A DNA stretch of 64,000 bases from the NCBI GenBank assembly GCA_001414345.1, contig LLCB01000051.1, positions 177,956 to 241,955 on the forward strand. The letters are read 5' to 3'. The notes under the pieces were generated by a model. That model saw only the letters and a list, made by a program, of their open reading frames with translations. It did not search any database and had not been told where the DNA came from. The DNA is from Hymenoscyphus infarciens. Lineage: Eukaryota > Ascomycota > Leotiomycetes > Helotiales > Helotiaceae. The stretch's first letter is position 1. The number at the start of each line of letters is the position of its first letter. Below, one piece after another: positions 35,543 to 45,644 of this stretch. A program made the position numbers and the translations under genes.

Positions 35543-36010
35543 GAGCCTGTTTAGCTCGTATATATTAGTCCTTTTTTAATAGCTATACTACTAAAAATAA
35601 TAAGGTAATATATAATATATATATTTATATTACGATGTATACTAACGTTTAACTAGTAGATATTATAGTACGTACTTTTACTCGCACTTCCTTTAAATAT
35701 ATAAATTAAGATATATACTACTAAAATTAAATAATAGACTCTTCTAACCTCTTAACCTTTAACTTATATATATATATATATATAATTCTAGATATCTACT
35801 ACTTCTACGACTTCTAGTACTAGTAATAGCGTAATTCCAGCCGTCTACTAATATATATACTAAATATATATACGGGAGCTAAATAGTAGTTGCTTATTAT
35901 TAGTTAAAAGTGACGAGATAATTAAAGATATACGAGCACCTTTTAACTCTATACTCGTGTACAAATCTTATAAATTTATATTAAATTATATGCGTGCCAA
36001 ACAGGGCCCA
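35543..36010. mobile_element. Second Harbinger-like element, diverged
   Basis: The left end repeats GAGCCTGTTTAGCTCGTATA, preceded by TAA (35540-35542). The right end is probably TATGCGTGCCAAACAGGGCCC near 35989-36009, less decayed and similar to the inverse of the left end. The right boundary and its duplication are uncertain. Confidence 0.5.
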
Positions 36011-37169
36011 AAATATCGTTAAAAGGGAAGCTTAACTCGCAACTCACTGTAATGAATAAAACTGTAGTAGATGACTTGGAAGAATAGGAACCTTGATTTC
36101 TCCTTTCCTCGGACTTTCAAGAATACAGAGCGAGGAGTATCCAAGTAGGGCGTCCTGAAAGTACAAAAGTACAAAAACGTAGATCGCAAAACGCAAAAGG
36201 TATAGTACAGCTAGGGTGGAATTCCCTTCTAAGGCATATTGTAAATTGAAAATTATCCCTTGTCTTCTTCTAACTCTACTCCCTTACTCTCTCTAGCTCC
36301 TATCTCTCTGTTTCTCTTAAGTAACAATTAATAAAGAAGAAGAAAAGAGAGAGGAGAAGAAGAGAGGAGGGCGAGTAAACATTTCGGGGCTCGGGGGAAA
36401 GTTTTTCCTAGTGTGGGTAAGAGGAGTTTAAGCAAACATACCCCCCCGCCTTCTTTCTCTTCTTTCCCTTCTTTCCCCTTAGCGCCTTTCACTCTTATTT
36501 ATCGACAGTAAGAATAAGATATAATGCGACAATGAGGAGGCGATAGTAGGTGCGATAGCAATGACGCAGTGTCTAGCCATACATTCTTGCTCTGGGTTCT
36601 AATTAGCCCGCCATAAAGAATCCACTTGTCGATAGCTTTGGAGCTGTATATGAAAAAGAGAGAGAGGGCGGAGGAGAGGGAGATAGAGAGAGAGAGAATT
36701 TAACTTAGTAGATTTGCGATTTGCGCTTTAGTCAATCCGACTTTTTGGTTCAGGATGCCGTACGTACCAAGAGAACTTCGTGCCAAAGAACAAAAAGTTG
36801 CTCCTACTTTGGATATTAGAGCTAACCACCAGAACCCTGTCGCAACAAAGAAAAAGTCTTCCACAAAGGTACTTGACAATTCAACCAACCCCTGTAGCTC
36901 ATTTCCTTTGTCGGAACTCCAAAAATAAGAGACTTGCTACAATGGGCTTTGTAATTTTAGAATTCTATTCTATTGCTGTTGGGCTTGATTTAATTTCATT
37001 CTACCCTCAAGCTTAGCATGGTAACAGAATACCTTGAACAGCGGGTAAACTTTCTCTACCGGAGGACTATAAAGTTGGTAAAGTTTATTTGATTGAAAAC
37101 TTCAAACCAAACCAACATCTCAACAATTATAAGCAAAAACTACACCAAACTCACTATTTAACAAGCAAA
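36011..37169. other. Intergenic region
   Basis: About 1.15 kb. Purine/pyrimidine-rich runs (36240-36480, 36655-36700) and weak open frames only. It includes the upstream region of the RING protein gene at 37170. Confidence 0.45.
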
Positions 37170-38360
37170 ATGTGTTTCCATATTCAATTCAAAGCAGCTT
37201 GCGGGCATGGATTTGGGTTGAAGAAGCAATGCACGGAGGCGGCTGTAGAGGAAGATTTTGTCGATTATTGTTTTGAAGGCGAGCCTTACGCCCGCAATTT
37301 TCAAGCGGAGGGGAAACACACTTGTCCATTTTGCATTGCTAATCCAAAGCGATATAAAGATCCAGAGTCATATAAGCTTTGGATGCAAAACCTTGAGTTT
37401 CCTTCACCACCGTCCTCGACTCCTGGTCATTCACCTCAAGAGATTGTCGGGACGCTTTTGGAAAGATATGGTAGATTGATCGATGGTTCTAAGGATTATC
37501 GACTAGGTGGAGACTTAGATAGCTTTAACCGAGTCTCAGAAGTCGACCTTGAATGGCTTTCGACCGCATTAGAATACGTAGAGTACTCCATTCGGGACTT
37601 GTTGTATAGATGGGTTCAAGAAACCGGGGCGTCTACAGAAAGTTACAAGTATTGGTTAGAGGCTCTGGAGCCCCTTTTCAAAACTGCTCAACCCTCCTTA
37701 CCATACCTAGAAGAGGAATACACGCGTAATTGCGCTATCTGCTGGAAAGATCACCCCGAGGAAATAAGAAGACAACTAGACCTGCTTTATTTTCTTCGGA
37801 ATGTTACAGCAATGTTGGCTACAAATTCCTTCTGGATTGACACTCTTGCACTAGACGAGAATCTATGGAATTCAATCTTTGACATGATCTCGAAGAAACT
37901 AGTCCTCAAAGATATACCTTACGAGGAATTGGAAGATGAGCAGAAGCGTTGTAGCATTTGTTGGTCTTTATTGGGAGAAATCCGCTCCGTTCCCCAAATA
38001 AAGGAAACATTGCCAGCTGAGAGCCCCGTACAAGTTCCCTGTCCAGGGAAGCACATCTTTGGAAAAGATTGCATGGAAAGAGTGCTCAAAGAAGATGCAC
38101 GACCTATTATGTGTCCATACTGTCGGTTCGTGTTCGTTGACGAGACACTAAAGTTTTCCACAATTCCTCCTAGAAGTGAGTGTATCACTCCATGGTGGAT
38201 TGCAGTTCTGCGAGGGGAGGACCCCCAAGTGGAGATCGGTGGGATATGGAAAGCTGGAAGGGAGTCTTCTCGGCCACATATCTCCGATATTGGAGTTTCA
38301 CAGGAAGATCTAGATTATGTGAAGCCAAATGGTCCATCCATCCCTGCCACCTCAGTCTAG
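37170..38360 (+). CDS. RING-finger protein with N-terminal Cys motifs
   Basis: 396 residues. The frame is open further upstream, but only from a TTG, so ATG 37170 (MCFHIQFKAACGHG) is the likely start. The N-terminus holds a Cys/His cluster (C2, C11, H13, C21, C34, C52, C55) of a type common in fungal proteins of unknown role. The middle is helical. A RING-like finger spans residues 261-318: C261, C264, C291, H295, C301, C315, C318, with Gly298 at the usual fifth-ligand position (GKHIFGKDC), a variant seen in other fungal RINGs. Probably an E3-type protein; substrate unknown. It sits beside the transposon island, alone in its orientation block. Confidence 0.78.
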   Translation: MCFHIQFKAACGHGFGLKKQCTEAAVEEDFVDYCFEGEPYARNFQAEGKHTCPFCIANPKRYKDPESYKLWMQNLEFPSPPSSTPGHSPQEIVGTLLERYGRLIDGSKDYRLGGDLDSFNRVSEVDLEWLSTALEYVEYSIRDLLYRWVQETGASTESYKYWLEALEPLFKTAQPSLPYLEEEYTRNCAICWKDHPEEIRRQLDLLYFLRNVTAMLATNSFWIDTLALDENLWNSIFDMISKKLVLKDIPYEELEDEQKRCSICWSLLGEIRSVPQIKETLPAESPVQVPCPGKHIFGKDCMERVLKEDARPIMCPYCRFVFVDETLKFSTIPPRSECITPWWIAVLRGEDPQVEIGGIWKAGRESSRPHISDIGVSQEDLDYVKPNGPSIPATSV

Positions 38361-39497
38361 AGTTATTCGTACCAGTCAAATTGATTTTCCAGCAATTGAC
38401 TTGATCGCCCCCTATTAATTAAATCATATTTTGATGATTATATTTTCCGCAAATACTTTTGAAACACACTGAGAATGAAGAAGATAAGAAAAATGAAGTA
38501 AACGTGTGACATTTGCTTAACTAGGTACAGACAGAGTATGAAATGTTTGTCCCAATATACTTAAGTGGTCACCACCATTCTAAATTCAAGTGCCTGGCCG
38601 GCCGCTGTGATTCCATGCCCTATTCGCTTTTTAGTCACGCTATTTCATTTTGTTTCTCTGCTGTGGATTGCGGGGCTTTCTCAAATGAGTAGGTCAAGTC
38701 AGAGAGGCCCTATTATTCCTGACCCCAACGCTTCTCTCTCAACGAAATCTCTTTCCCAGCCTTGATTCTACTCCCTTCTTCGATTACTATCATGCTCGCA
38801 CTTGTGCTTCTTACAAAGACTTACCTAGAAAACCAACCAACAACGATGTAAAAGTCCCGCACAATGCAATTGTGCTTTTTTATATAAAGAAAAAATAAGA
38901 ACTTTCCACCTTTGTTGATAAGACATTGGCGAGATCGAAAATCCATAACCGACAGACTAGTCCAGACTGGCTTTGCCGGAATAATTTAAATCAACTTAAT
39001 GCTTTTACTTTTCGTAGCACTTTTTAAACATCTGTCTCTGTGAAGGAAATCAAAACGGAGAACTTGACTCGTGACACCTGCGTTATTACTCTTGGGTCTC
39101 CACTAATTATTTATTGCAATAACTATGTTGTCCTCGGTTGTAGGCTTGCAGTATGTGGTGAGACTTGTTGTTGAAGTAAGCATGCACTATCATGCGGTAT
39201 GAGTGAGAAGTCACGAAATTGCTTGATTCGGGGATAAGCGGGGTTTAAATTGAAGTCCTCGTCATAGACCTAGTTCGTCTCGAAAGTTAACTCCGGGACA
39301 TTGTGCTATTGCGTAGGACTTTATCCTGTTCCGCGGAATGTAAATTTAACCCTTTGTGATCTTCAAGAGTATAATAGTTTGTCAATATCCCAATCAAGTC
39401 TCAATCCCCAAAGAACCAAACTCGTGTTACACAGCAACCAACAAAGCTACAAAATCTCGGTCGTCCACAACGCCAACACAAACAATCGAACGACACA
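38361..39497. other. Intergenic region
   Basis: About 1.1 kb; no supported gene. The open frame at 38565-38765 is short and featureless. It contains the upstream region of the SDR gene. Confidence 0.5.
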
Positions 39498-40466
39498 ATG
39501 GTAAACGTACTCGTTCTTGGTGCCACTGGCTATATCGGACAGGCTCTCTCCCAATCACTCGTCAGGAGTGGTGACCATCGCGTCTACGGACTGGCCCGAA
39601 CCCCAGAAAAAGCAAAAGATCTCGCAAAAGAAGAAGTCATTCCAATTTCAGGTTCTATTTCCGACAATAAAGAACTTCTAAACGCCATCGAAACATACCA
39701 CATCAATGTGATTGTTGATGTTGTTGGTGCAGACCTCCAAGCATCGCAAAACCTCCTCTCGGAAATCAAGAAAATCGGAGCGGCCAGGCTCACTGCTGCC
39801 TCGAAAGCAGGCGTTCCAACCTCGAAGCTGGGTTTTGTTTATTGTTCTGGAACGTGGGTACATGGAAGCTCGAATGACCCCGTTAGCGATCTTACGCCTG
39901 TTGATGCTTTCAACTCACCAAATCTACCTGCCGAATTAACCTCCTGGCGACCAATCATGGAGAGAGAAGTCCTTGCCTCGTCCAATGCACTTGATGTTAT
40001 GGTCGTCAGACCCGCTTTGGTGTATGGAAGATCCCATGCCATATGGAACTTGTTTTTTGGGCCAATTTACACTGCTTCTCAGGATGATTCCAAGTCGGTA
40101 TCACTTGCCGGTGAGCCTGATAGTCGGCCGGGTTTGGTTCACGTGGATGATGTAGCTTCAGGACTTCATGCCGCTATCGAAAATCTACCTCTCATTTCCG
40201 GAACTGGGGTGTATCCAGTTTTTGACTTGGTGACGAGCCAGGAAAGCTTGGGAGATATCATGGATTTTGCTGCGAAAACTATCGGTTTCAAGGGAAAGAT
40301 TGATCTAGTCGGCGCTGGTGATAATTTGTTTGCGAGAGCCATGTCTACCAGTATGAACAACCACCCAGGAAGAGCGAAGCAGATTTTGGGCTGGGAACCA
40401 AGAAAAATCGGATTTGTGCAGGGAATGGACGTTTATGCGAAAGCTTTTATGGCATCAAATGTGTAA
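39498..40466 (+). CDS. Extended short-chain dehydrogenase/reductase (NAD(P)-binding epimerase-like)
   Basis: 322 residues, single exon, ATG in a CACAATGG context. The N-terminal nucleotide-binding loop is GATGYIG (residues 8-14) after the first beta strand, typical of extended SDRs. Central motifs are GFVYCSGTWVHG and the VVRPALVYG strand, followed by a substrate-binding half with DLVTSQESLGDIMDF. The usual catalytic YxxxK is not apparent: the equivalent stretch reads LTSWRPIMEREVL. It is therefore an atypical SDR, perhaps a cofactor-binding or regulatory type as in NmrA-like relatives, or an oxidoreductase using another residue. The neighbouring oxygenase pseudogene on the same strand suggests a former small metabolic cluster (inference). 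Confidence 0.85.
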   Translation: MVNVLVLGATGYIGQALSQSLVRSGDHRVYGLARTPEKAKDLAKEEVIPISGSISDNKELLNAIETYHINVIVDVVGADLQASQNLLSEIKKIGAARLTAASKAGVPTSKLGFVYCSGTWVHGSSNDPVSDLTPVDAFNSPNLPAELTSWRPIMEREVLASSNALDVMVVRPALVYGRSHAIWNLFFGPIYTASQDDSKSVSLAGEPDSRPGLVHVDDVASGLHAAIENLPLISGTGVYPVFDLVTSQESLGDIMDFAAKTIGFKGKIDLVGAGDNLFARAMSTSMNNHPGRAKQILGWEPRKIGFVQGMDVYAKAFMASNV

Positions 40467-41299
40467 TTATATATATATATATATATATGCGAACTTTTCT
40501 CGAACCCCAAATCATACATAATTGAGTTCCATTATACGAGATATTAGAAATTGGTCAATACGAAACCCTCGCTTAGCTTCGTGGCCTCTATGACTTGTGA
40601 GGAGCCTTCTTCTTAAGTCTCCAATCCAAGTATTCACACTATTCCATAACCCAGCACACAGTTTTTTTTGAAGTCTGAAACCAGTAGAAGTTTGGAAGTA
40701 GCTGAAAGAGCTCTCTCTGTGGTCTACTAATATAACACACTTTCTACGAGCTCATGGAGACGAGCTTTAGCATTAACAAAAGGCTTCATATCACAAACAA
40801 AAAAAAACTGGACGCTACCACATTTTAACCATCCAAAAGCTCCTGAGTGGTTGGTCACATGATAGCAAATATGAGATGTGCAGCCACTCTTGGACAAAAG
40901 GACAAAGACCCAGTGCATAATTTTTACTTCGTGAGTTACTCAGCGAGATAGAATTCACACAGCTGCCGATAGATCCCCAAGCAGTTTAGTTTCGGCCCGG
41001 TGTTAGCCGAATCTACCTCCGTGCCCTTCAACTTATCTCCTTTGTGCAACAAGACTGGTCAAGTAAATTTTTCTTTTTACGAAGGGGTATATCTTTTAGT
41101 AAGTGCTTATAATTCTACAAACACCCAAAACTGCGTTTATAGTAAAAGAGGGACATCGCCGCTTCCCGGAGTGTTATCAAAATCTCGCAGCCAATCAACT
41201 CTCAATCCCTTCATAGGATTACATCCACCAGAAAACAGTACATCAGGAGTTCAGAAGTCAACAACTAGCAAATACAACCTTTCCTTCAACCTTTCCACA
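40467..41299. other. Intergenic region
   Basis: Starts with an AT dinucleotide run (about 40468-40488). No supported gene. The open frame from 41000 reads into the pseudogene's start and is probably leader sequence. Confidence 0.45.
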
Positions 41300-42350
41300 A
41301 TGCCATTCTCCGATCCACCTTCTACACCCCAACCGTCGATATCTCCTCCTTTATCGGGTCCCCAAACTCGGCAGCCTCTCAAAAGATCATTAGTCAAGTC
41401 CGTACCGCTTGTGAAACCACCGGGTTCTTTCAAATTACCGGTCACGGGGTGCCAAAGGAACTCCAAGATGAAGTATTCCACGGAGCCGCTAGGTTTTTTG
41501 CTCTAGATATGGAGGAAAAGCAGAAGTGGATAGAAGCAAGAGTATTGGGGCGAGTGGTAGGGGCTATGAAGTAATTAGGGGTCAGACTTTACAAAAGGGA
41601 ACGTTACCTGATTTGAAGGAGGTGTGTTTTTATACTCTCTTTCCAGCCGAATACTTCAAAAGCTTGTCTTTGGCGATGTAACACTTGAATATGACCCTAA
41701 TAAAGAATAGGGCTTTTACATCGGCCAAGAAATACCAGCTGAGGATCCCCGTGTTCAAAACGGCGTCTTCCTCATGGGACCAAATCTATGGCCTGACAAA
41801 TCTGTCATTCCGGAGCATCTATTCCGTCGACCAATGGGGAGATACTATGATCAAATGCTTAGATTAGCATTGACCATACTGGACTTTTTCGCTGCCACGC
41901 TTCCATATGGCCCCTTCGTTTTCAAAGAATTCACCTCGAGTGATGTAGTTGCGGCCATTAAGCTCTTACACTACCCGGGAGACAACTTGGAGCTGGAGCC
42001 ACACTGACTTTGGTGCCATGACACTGTTGTTGCAGGATGAAATTGGTGGCTTGTAAGTGTACGTTGAATCGGCACCGGAAAATGAAAGATGGGTTGATAT
42101 AAAGCCGAACCGGGATGCTTATGTGGTTAACATTGGAGACATGCTTCAGATGTGGACGAATGGGAGATATAAGAGTGGTTTGCATCGAGTTCTAAGCAGA
42201 GGGGGCAAAGACAGATATAGCGTGCCCTTTTTCTTTGATGGTAACGTGGATTGTGTCCTCAGTCCTCTCGATAGTTCACCGGTCAAGGGTGAGCCACTGA
42301 CTGTTGAGGGTCACATGAAGGAAAGGTTTAAGAGTACGTATGGAAATTGA
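41300..42350 (+). pseudogene. 2-oxoglutarate/Fe(II) oxygenase (isopenicillin N synthase-like), broken
   Basis: ATG 41300 opens an IPNS-like protein, then the frame shifts. Recognisable pieces are TACETTGFFQITGHGVPKEL, SIGASGRGYEVIRGQTLQ, FYIGQEIPAEDPRVQNGVF, the HTDFGAMTLLLQDEIGGL block with the HxD iron ligands, and SGLHRVLSRGGKDRYSVPFF with the distal His and the RxS 2-oxoglutarate motif. One intron (about 41622-41709, GTGTGT to AATAG) is still recognisable. Damage consists of four single-base losses, each in a run of three identical bases (near 41320, 41540, 41990 and 42000), and a stop TAA at about 42055 where the family has Gln (CAA). The catalytic residues themselves remain. As sequenced it cannot give a full protein. 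Confidence 0.85.
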
Positions 42351-42568
42351 GAAATTAGTTGAAATGCAAGCTGAATATAACCAATAAGCTAAATTTGAGC
42401 TATGAGTGTATGTGGGAGGTAAAGGTATGTACAAAATATCCAGTAAATATAGACAGGTGAAATCGGGATTCTCGAGATCTCCCAGAAGCTCAATGGTATA
42501 CGAGTCTCCAAACTCATACCCTTAGCCAGCCCGAGTATAGAGTTTGTACTTCAAACTCCAGAATGAAC

Positions 42569-43413
42569 CTAAGTCATGGCAGGAATGTTGATGCTATCTA
42601 TGGTAAGCACCTTGTTGTCAGCTGACATCTTCAAGTTGGTGTATGTTGTTCCTCCTGAGACCCCGAGCGTTCCAATAAAGGTGCTATCTGCACTTGCAAG
42701 AGTGATGGTGGTTTTAAGGTATGTTTGTGCAGCAATAGTAGCAGTGCAACTGTCGTCACACTCGGTTCCAGTTCCCCATCTACTTTTTGTCAGCTCGATC
42801 CGCGGAGGGAAAAGAAAACAGTACATACCCTGTCATTGGACCTGACAAACGAGTGAAGTTAGAAAGAGCAGCCCCAGTTTTGTCATTGGTGACAATTCTA
42901 GTCAAGGTTAGTGAGAACTAGTTAAAATGAAATAAACCACTAACTGTGTCCAGGTGTCCGAGTTTGTAGCCTTTGTGTACTCGATTCTGATTCTATCTGT
43001 GCCCTTTACGGCAGCAGAAGGTCCATCAAGCTGACCAAACCAGCCAAAAAGCGATGCACGAACACACCTGCATTTTGAATTAGCTGACTGACTAACTGAT
43101 ATTCTCATGAAAGGAAAACATACCATTCTCCGGACACAGCCCCGCACCAACTGTTGTCAGGCCAGCTCTCAAAAGTGGTCTGCACAAGGTCCCCAGTTCC
43201 ATTCGACATGCCCGGCCAGAGGAACAATTCTCCATGCTGAGTTGCTGGTGCGGTGCCGGGGATGAGGGTCGTGACTGCAGAGAGAATGTGGGATTTGGAA
43301 GGACCGAGTGAAAGCGCACCACCCCAGCTGTCGCGTTTTTGAACCTTGGTTGGGCTTGGTGCGGCTAAAACACCTGCTGCTAGGAGCGCTGGGAGTATAT
43401 AAGAAGCAATCAT
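42569..43413 (-). CDS. Secreted beta-sandwich-like protein of unknown function (four exons)
   Basis: Exons 43413-43124, 43067-42945, 42897-42829 and 42779-42569 total 693 nt, giving 230 residues. Introns of 56, 47 and 49 nt have GTATGT/GTTAGT donors and CAG/TAG acceptors. The N-terminus is a signal peptide (MIASYILPALLAAGVLAAP) followed by a Lys-Arg site (residues 26-27) suited to Kex2-type cleavage. The mature part has repeated Trp/Gly/Asn-rich strands (ELFLWPGMSNGTGDLVQ, GPMTGWGTGTECDDSC) and a few cysteines. The layout resembles a fungal secreted family with a concanavalin-like fold, distantly like G1 (eqolisin) peptidases, but no catalytic Gln/Glu pair can be assigned. Probable extracellular protein. 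Confidence 0.85.
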
Positions 43414-43818
43414 GATGAAAATGTGTGATAATCAATCAATTGATCTGGAAAATATTGTGAAGGGCTTGATGCTAACCAAAGTAAGAGTTGAAATATGCAA
43501 TGACAAGACGCCAAGAGGATGAAGAGAGTTGTTATAAGCATTTCGAGCCCAGAGATAATTTGACACCAGAAATGCTTATATTAACTGCCGACTGGAGGAA
43601 TCGATTTCTCCACACGAACCATGCGAAAAGAATTTTAGTTGCGCAAGGTTCAAACATGTTCCTCAAGCGACCCCTGCTCAACGAGAAAGTCCCAATTGCG
43701 TTTTCAAGTGCCGTGCAATAGCGCTATCATTGCTCCTCTCTTTTCCTAAAATGAAAGGAAACGGAAAATTCAAGATACTCCGCTGAGTTTCGGGGGGGAT
43801 GGAGTTTTGCTAAATCCC
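43414..43818. other. Intergenic region upstream of the secreted protein gene
   Basis: About 400 bp; only a featureless 77-codon frame (43488-43721). No supported gene. Confidence 0.45.
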
Positions 43819-44078
43819 CTGACCCTTTTGACTAAATCGCCTAATCTAACCAAATTAGGACGTTTTCCGGTCACCAAACTATAAAATCATATATCACTAA
43901 CCCTTATCCCTAGCCCTGACCCACAACCGATCCCTAACCCTAACTAACCCTAACCTCTAGCCACTGACCCTATCCTCAAAAACCGTGACTATCCCTTTGA
44001 ATAGAGAATTAGTATTAAGCGCGTACAATAGGAGTGCCTAATCGGGTTAGAGTCAGGCGATTTAGTCAAAAGGGTTAG
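43819..44078. mobile_element. Inverted-repeat element with internal telomere-like sequence
   Basis: Arms at 43819-43862 and 44035-44078 are imperfect inverted repeats of about 44 bp, sharing ACCCTTTTGACTAAATCGCC. The interior (43905-43975) holds degenerate CCCTAA units, with the best stretch at 43931-43957. No target duplication could be assigned, so mobile origin is inferred from symmetry alone. Confidence 0.6.
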
Positions 44079-44993
44079 CTGAAGCCTTTCTTTCCCTGGA
44101 GCGCAATGCGATTTGATTGCTCCATTGAGGTTCCCAGAGGACTGGTCCACAGTTGATCGGAAATCAATCGTGACCCGCCATCATTTACCTGGAACGGGGC
44201 GAGGGAAATATCGTCCCGGCAATCGGTCCATGCAGCGATCGACCATGGAAGTTGCATCGCATCGAAGTCCTTCGATGTTCTAGACGCTACTCGGTCGAGT
44301 ACGGGGTATATGAAGTATGAAAGAAGTGTGAGATGCGAAAGGATGTTCTCTAGATATCATGAGTTGGTGTTGGAGTTGGAATATCCTGTCTGGGTCTAGC
44401 GCCTCTGAATGCGGGGTATGTTACATCGGGGTTTTCCCCTTTTTCCCTCCACATGGGAGTAATACGAGTCTGGTACACGGGCCACTTATACACCAAAAAA
44501 CCGGCCTTGAATTTCTCCTACATGGAGCTTCGTCCCCAAAATAAATATCCTCTCCCTATCCATTTTCTGATCACAGGCTATCTCTCGTAACCATTTTCAG
44601 GCTGAATTCCTCAAGCATGTCGTCGTTATGAAGTTCCAACTAGCAAATTGTTGTCTTTTTCCTGTTAAGTTTGCAGAGTATGATAGAAGTGTCTTGAAAG
44701 CTCTTATCTAGCTCTTAATGTCACTCACACTTTGGTTGTGTTCCTCGTAGCTCCTAGAATACTTTTCTATCACTATATTTTTTGTTTCTTCTTCTTCTTT
44801 CCATAGCCGCAACATCCTAATTCATTTTCAGTCAGTCAACTCAAGAGCCTAGTCCAATTGACTACGGGTTTCCAAGATTGGTCCGTAAAGATCCTGGCAT
44901 GCTGCCGCTCGGGTTCTGGAAGTACCAGCTTAAGGGGCGTGACCACATATAAAGCGAAAGATTTCGCCAATTTGACATTCTTTTCAGGTTGTC
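44079..44993. other. Intergenic region
   Basis: A 60-codon minus-strand frame (44075-44257) and a 61-codon plus frame have no recognisable product. No gene called. Confidence 0.4.
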
Positions 44994-45644
44994 ATGCACA
45001 AATACTCGTCCATTCTCGACCAAGACTCGACTTCCAAAACAATCACCATGCCAGATTTCATGCTAAAAACTCATCTCACAATCCCCAACCCCGCTTTTAG
45101 CAAAGCCGACTGGTTTGCCACTGACCAAAAGCTCCGCTGCATGCTCTTGAGCATTATCCACTCCACGGAGCTCAAGGATCTCCCTTCTTGGGATGAAATG
45201 GTGTTTTATCCTAATGTGACCGGGTTCGATTATTCCGAAGAACTGAATCGCTACTCCATGTCCATAACAATGCCTTTTTTAAGGAACCGCAAACGTACAA
45301 TAAACGAAAAGTCTCTCCAGGCAGATTTTCCTACGGAATTACATGATGAGTCTGCGTCTGAGCCCGGCTTCTTACATTCGTGTAGCTCTGTGGTGGAATG
45401 ATAACATGACAGACTTCAAGCCCGCCCTCCATGGACAACGGTGCCACTTGGTTGTGAAATTTCCTTGGAGTTAGCTCAACAGAATTGGAAAGGGGTTGTC
45501 GAGCTTCTGAAGAAGGCAACAGATGGGGGATTTTCAAAGGACGGAGAGGAAATGTTACCGCAGGCAACAACGAGGATTGTGGAATTTCGCTCAAATTATT
45601 CTGCAGTCCTGAATAGTAGTCTGCACATGAATGACGACACTTGA
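44994..45644 (+). pseudogene. Orphan gene with two frameshifts, possible relative of the gene at 49167
   Basis: The first frame runs from ATG 44994 (or the internal ATG 45048) to about 45375. A second frame continues (RVALWWNDNMTDFKPAL, then HLVVKFP) to about 45460. A third runs to TGA 45642-45644 (LELAQQNWKGVVELLKKATD, then GGFSKDGEEM). The order and spacing of LVVxF-LE, NWxxV-x-LL-A and GGFxxDG match the protein at 49167 (LVVQFDLEH, NWTWVIRLLRDAVAGGF), so I read it as a broken paralogue. Function unknown. Confidence 0.55.

Noticed and set aside
43931..43957. A chromosome end
   Set aside because: CCCTAA units are few, degenerate and flanked on both sides by genes and inverted repeats, so this is interstitial.
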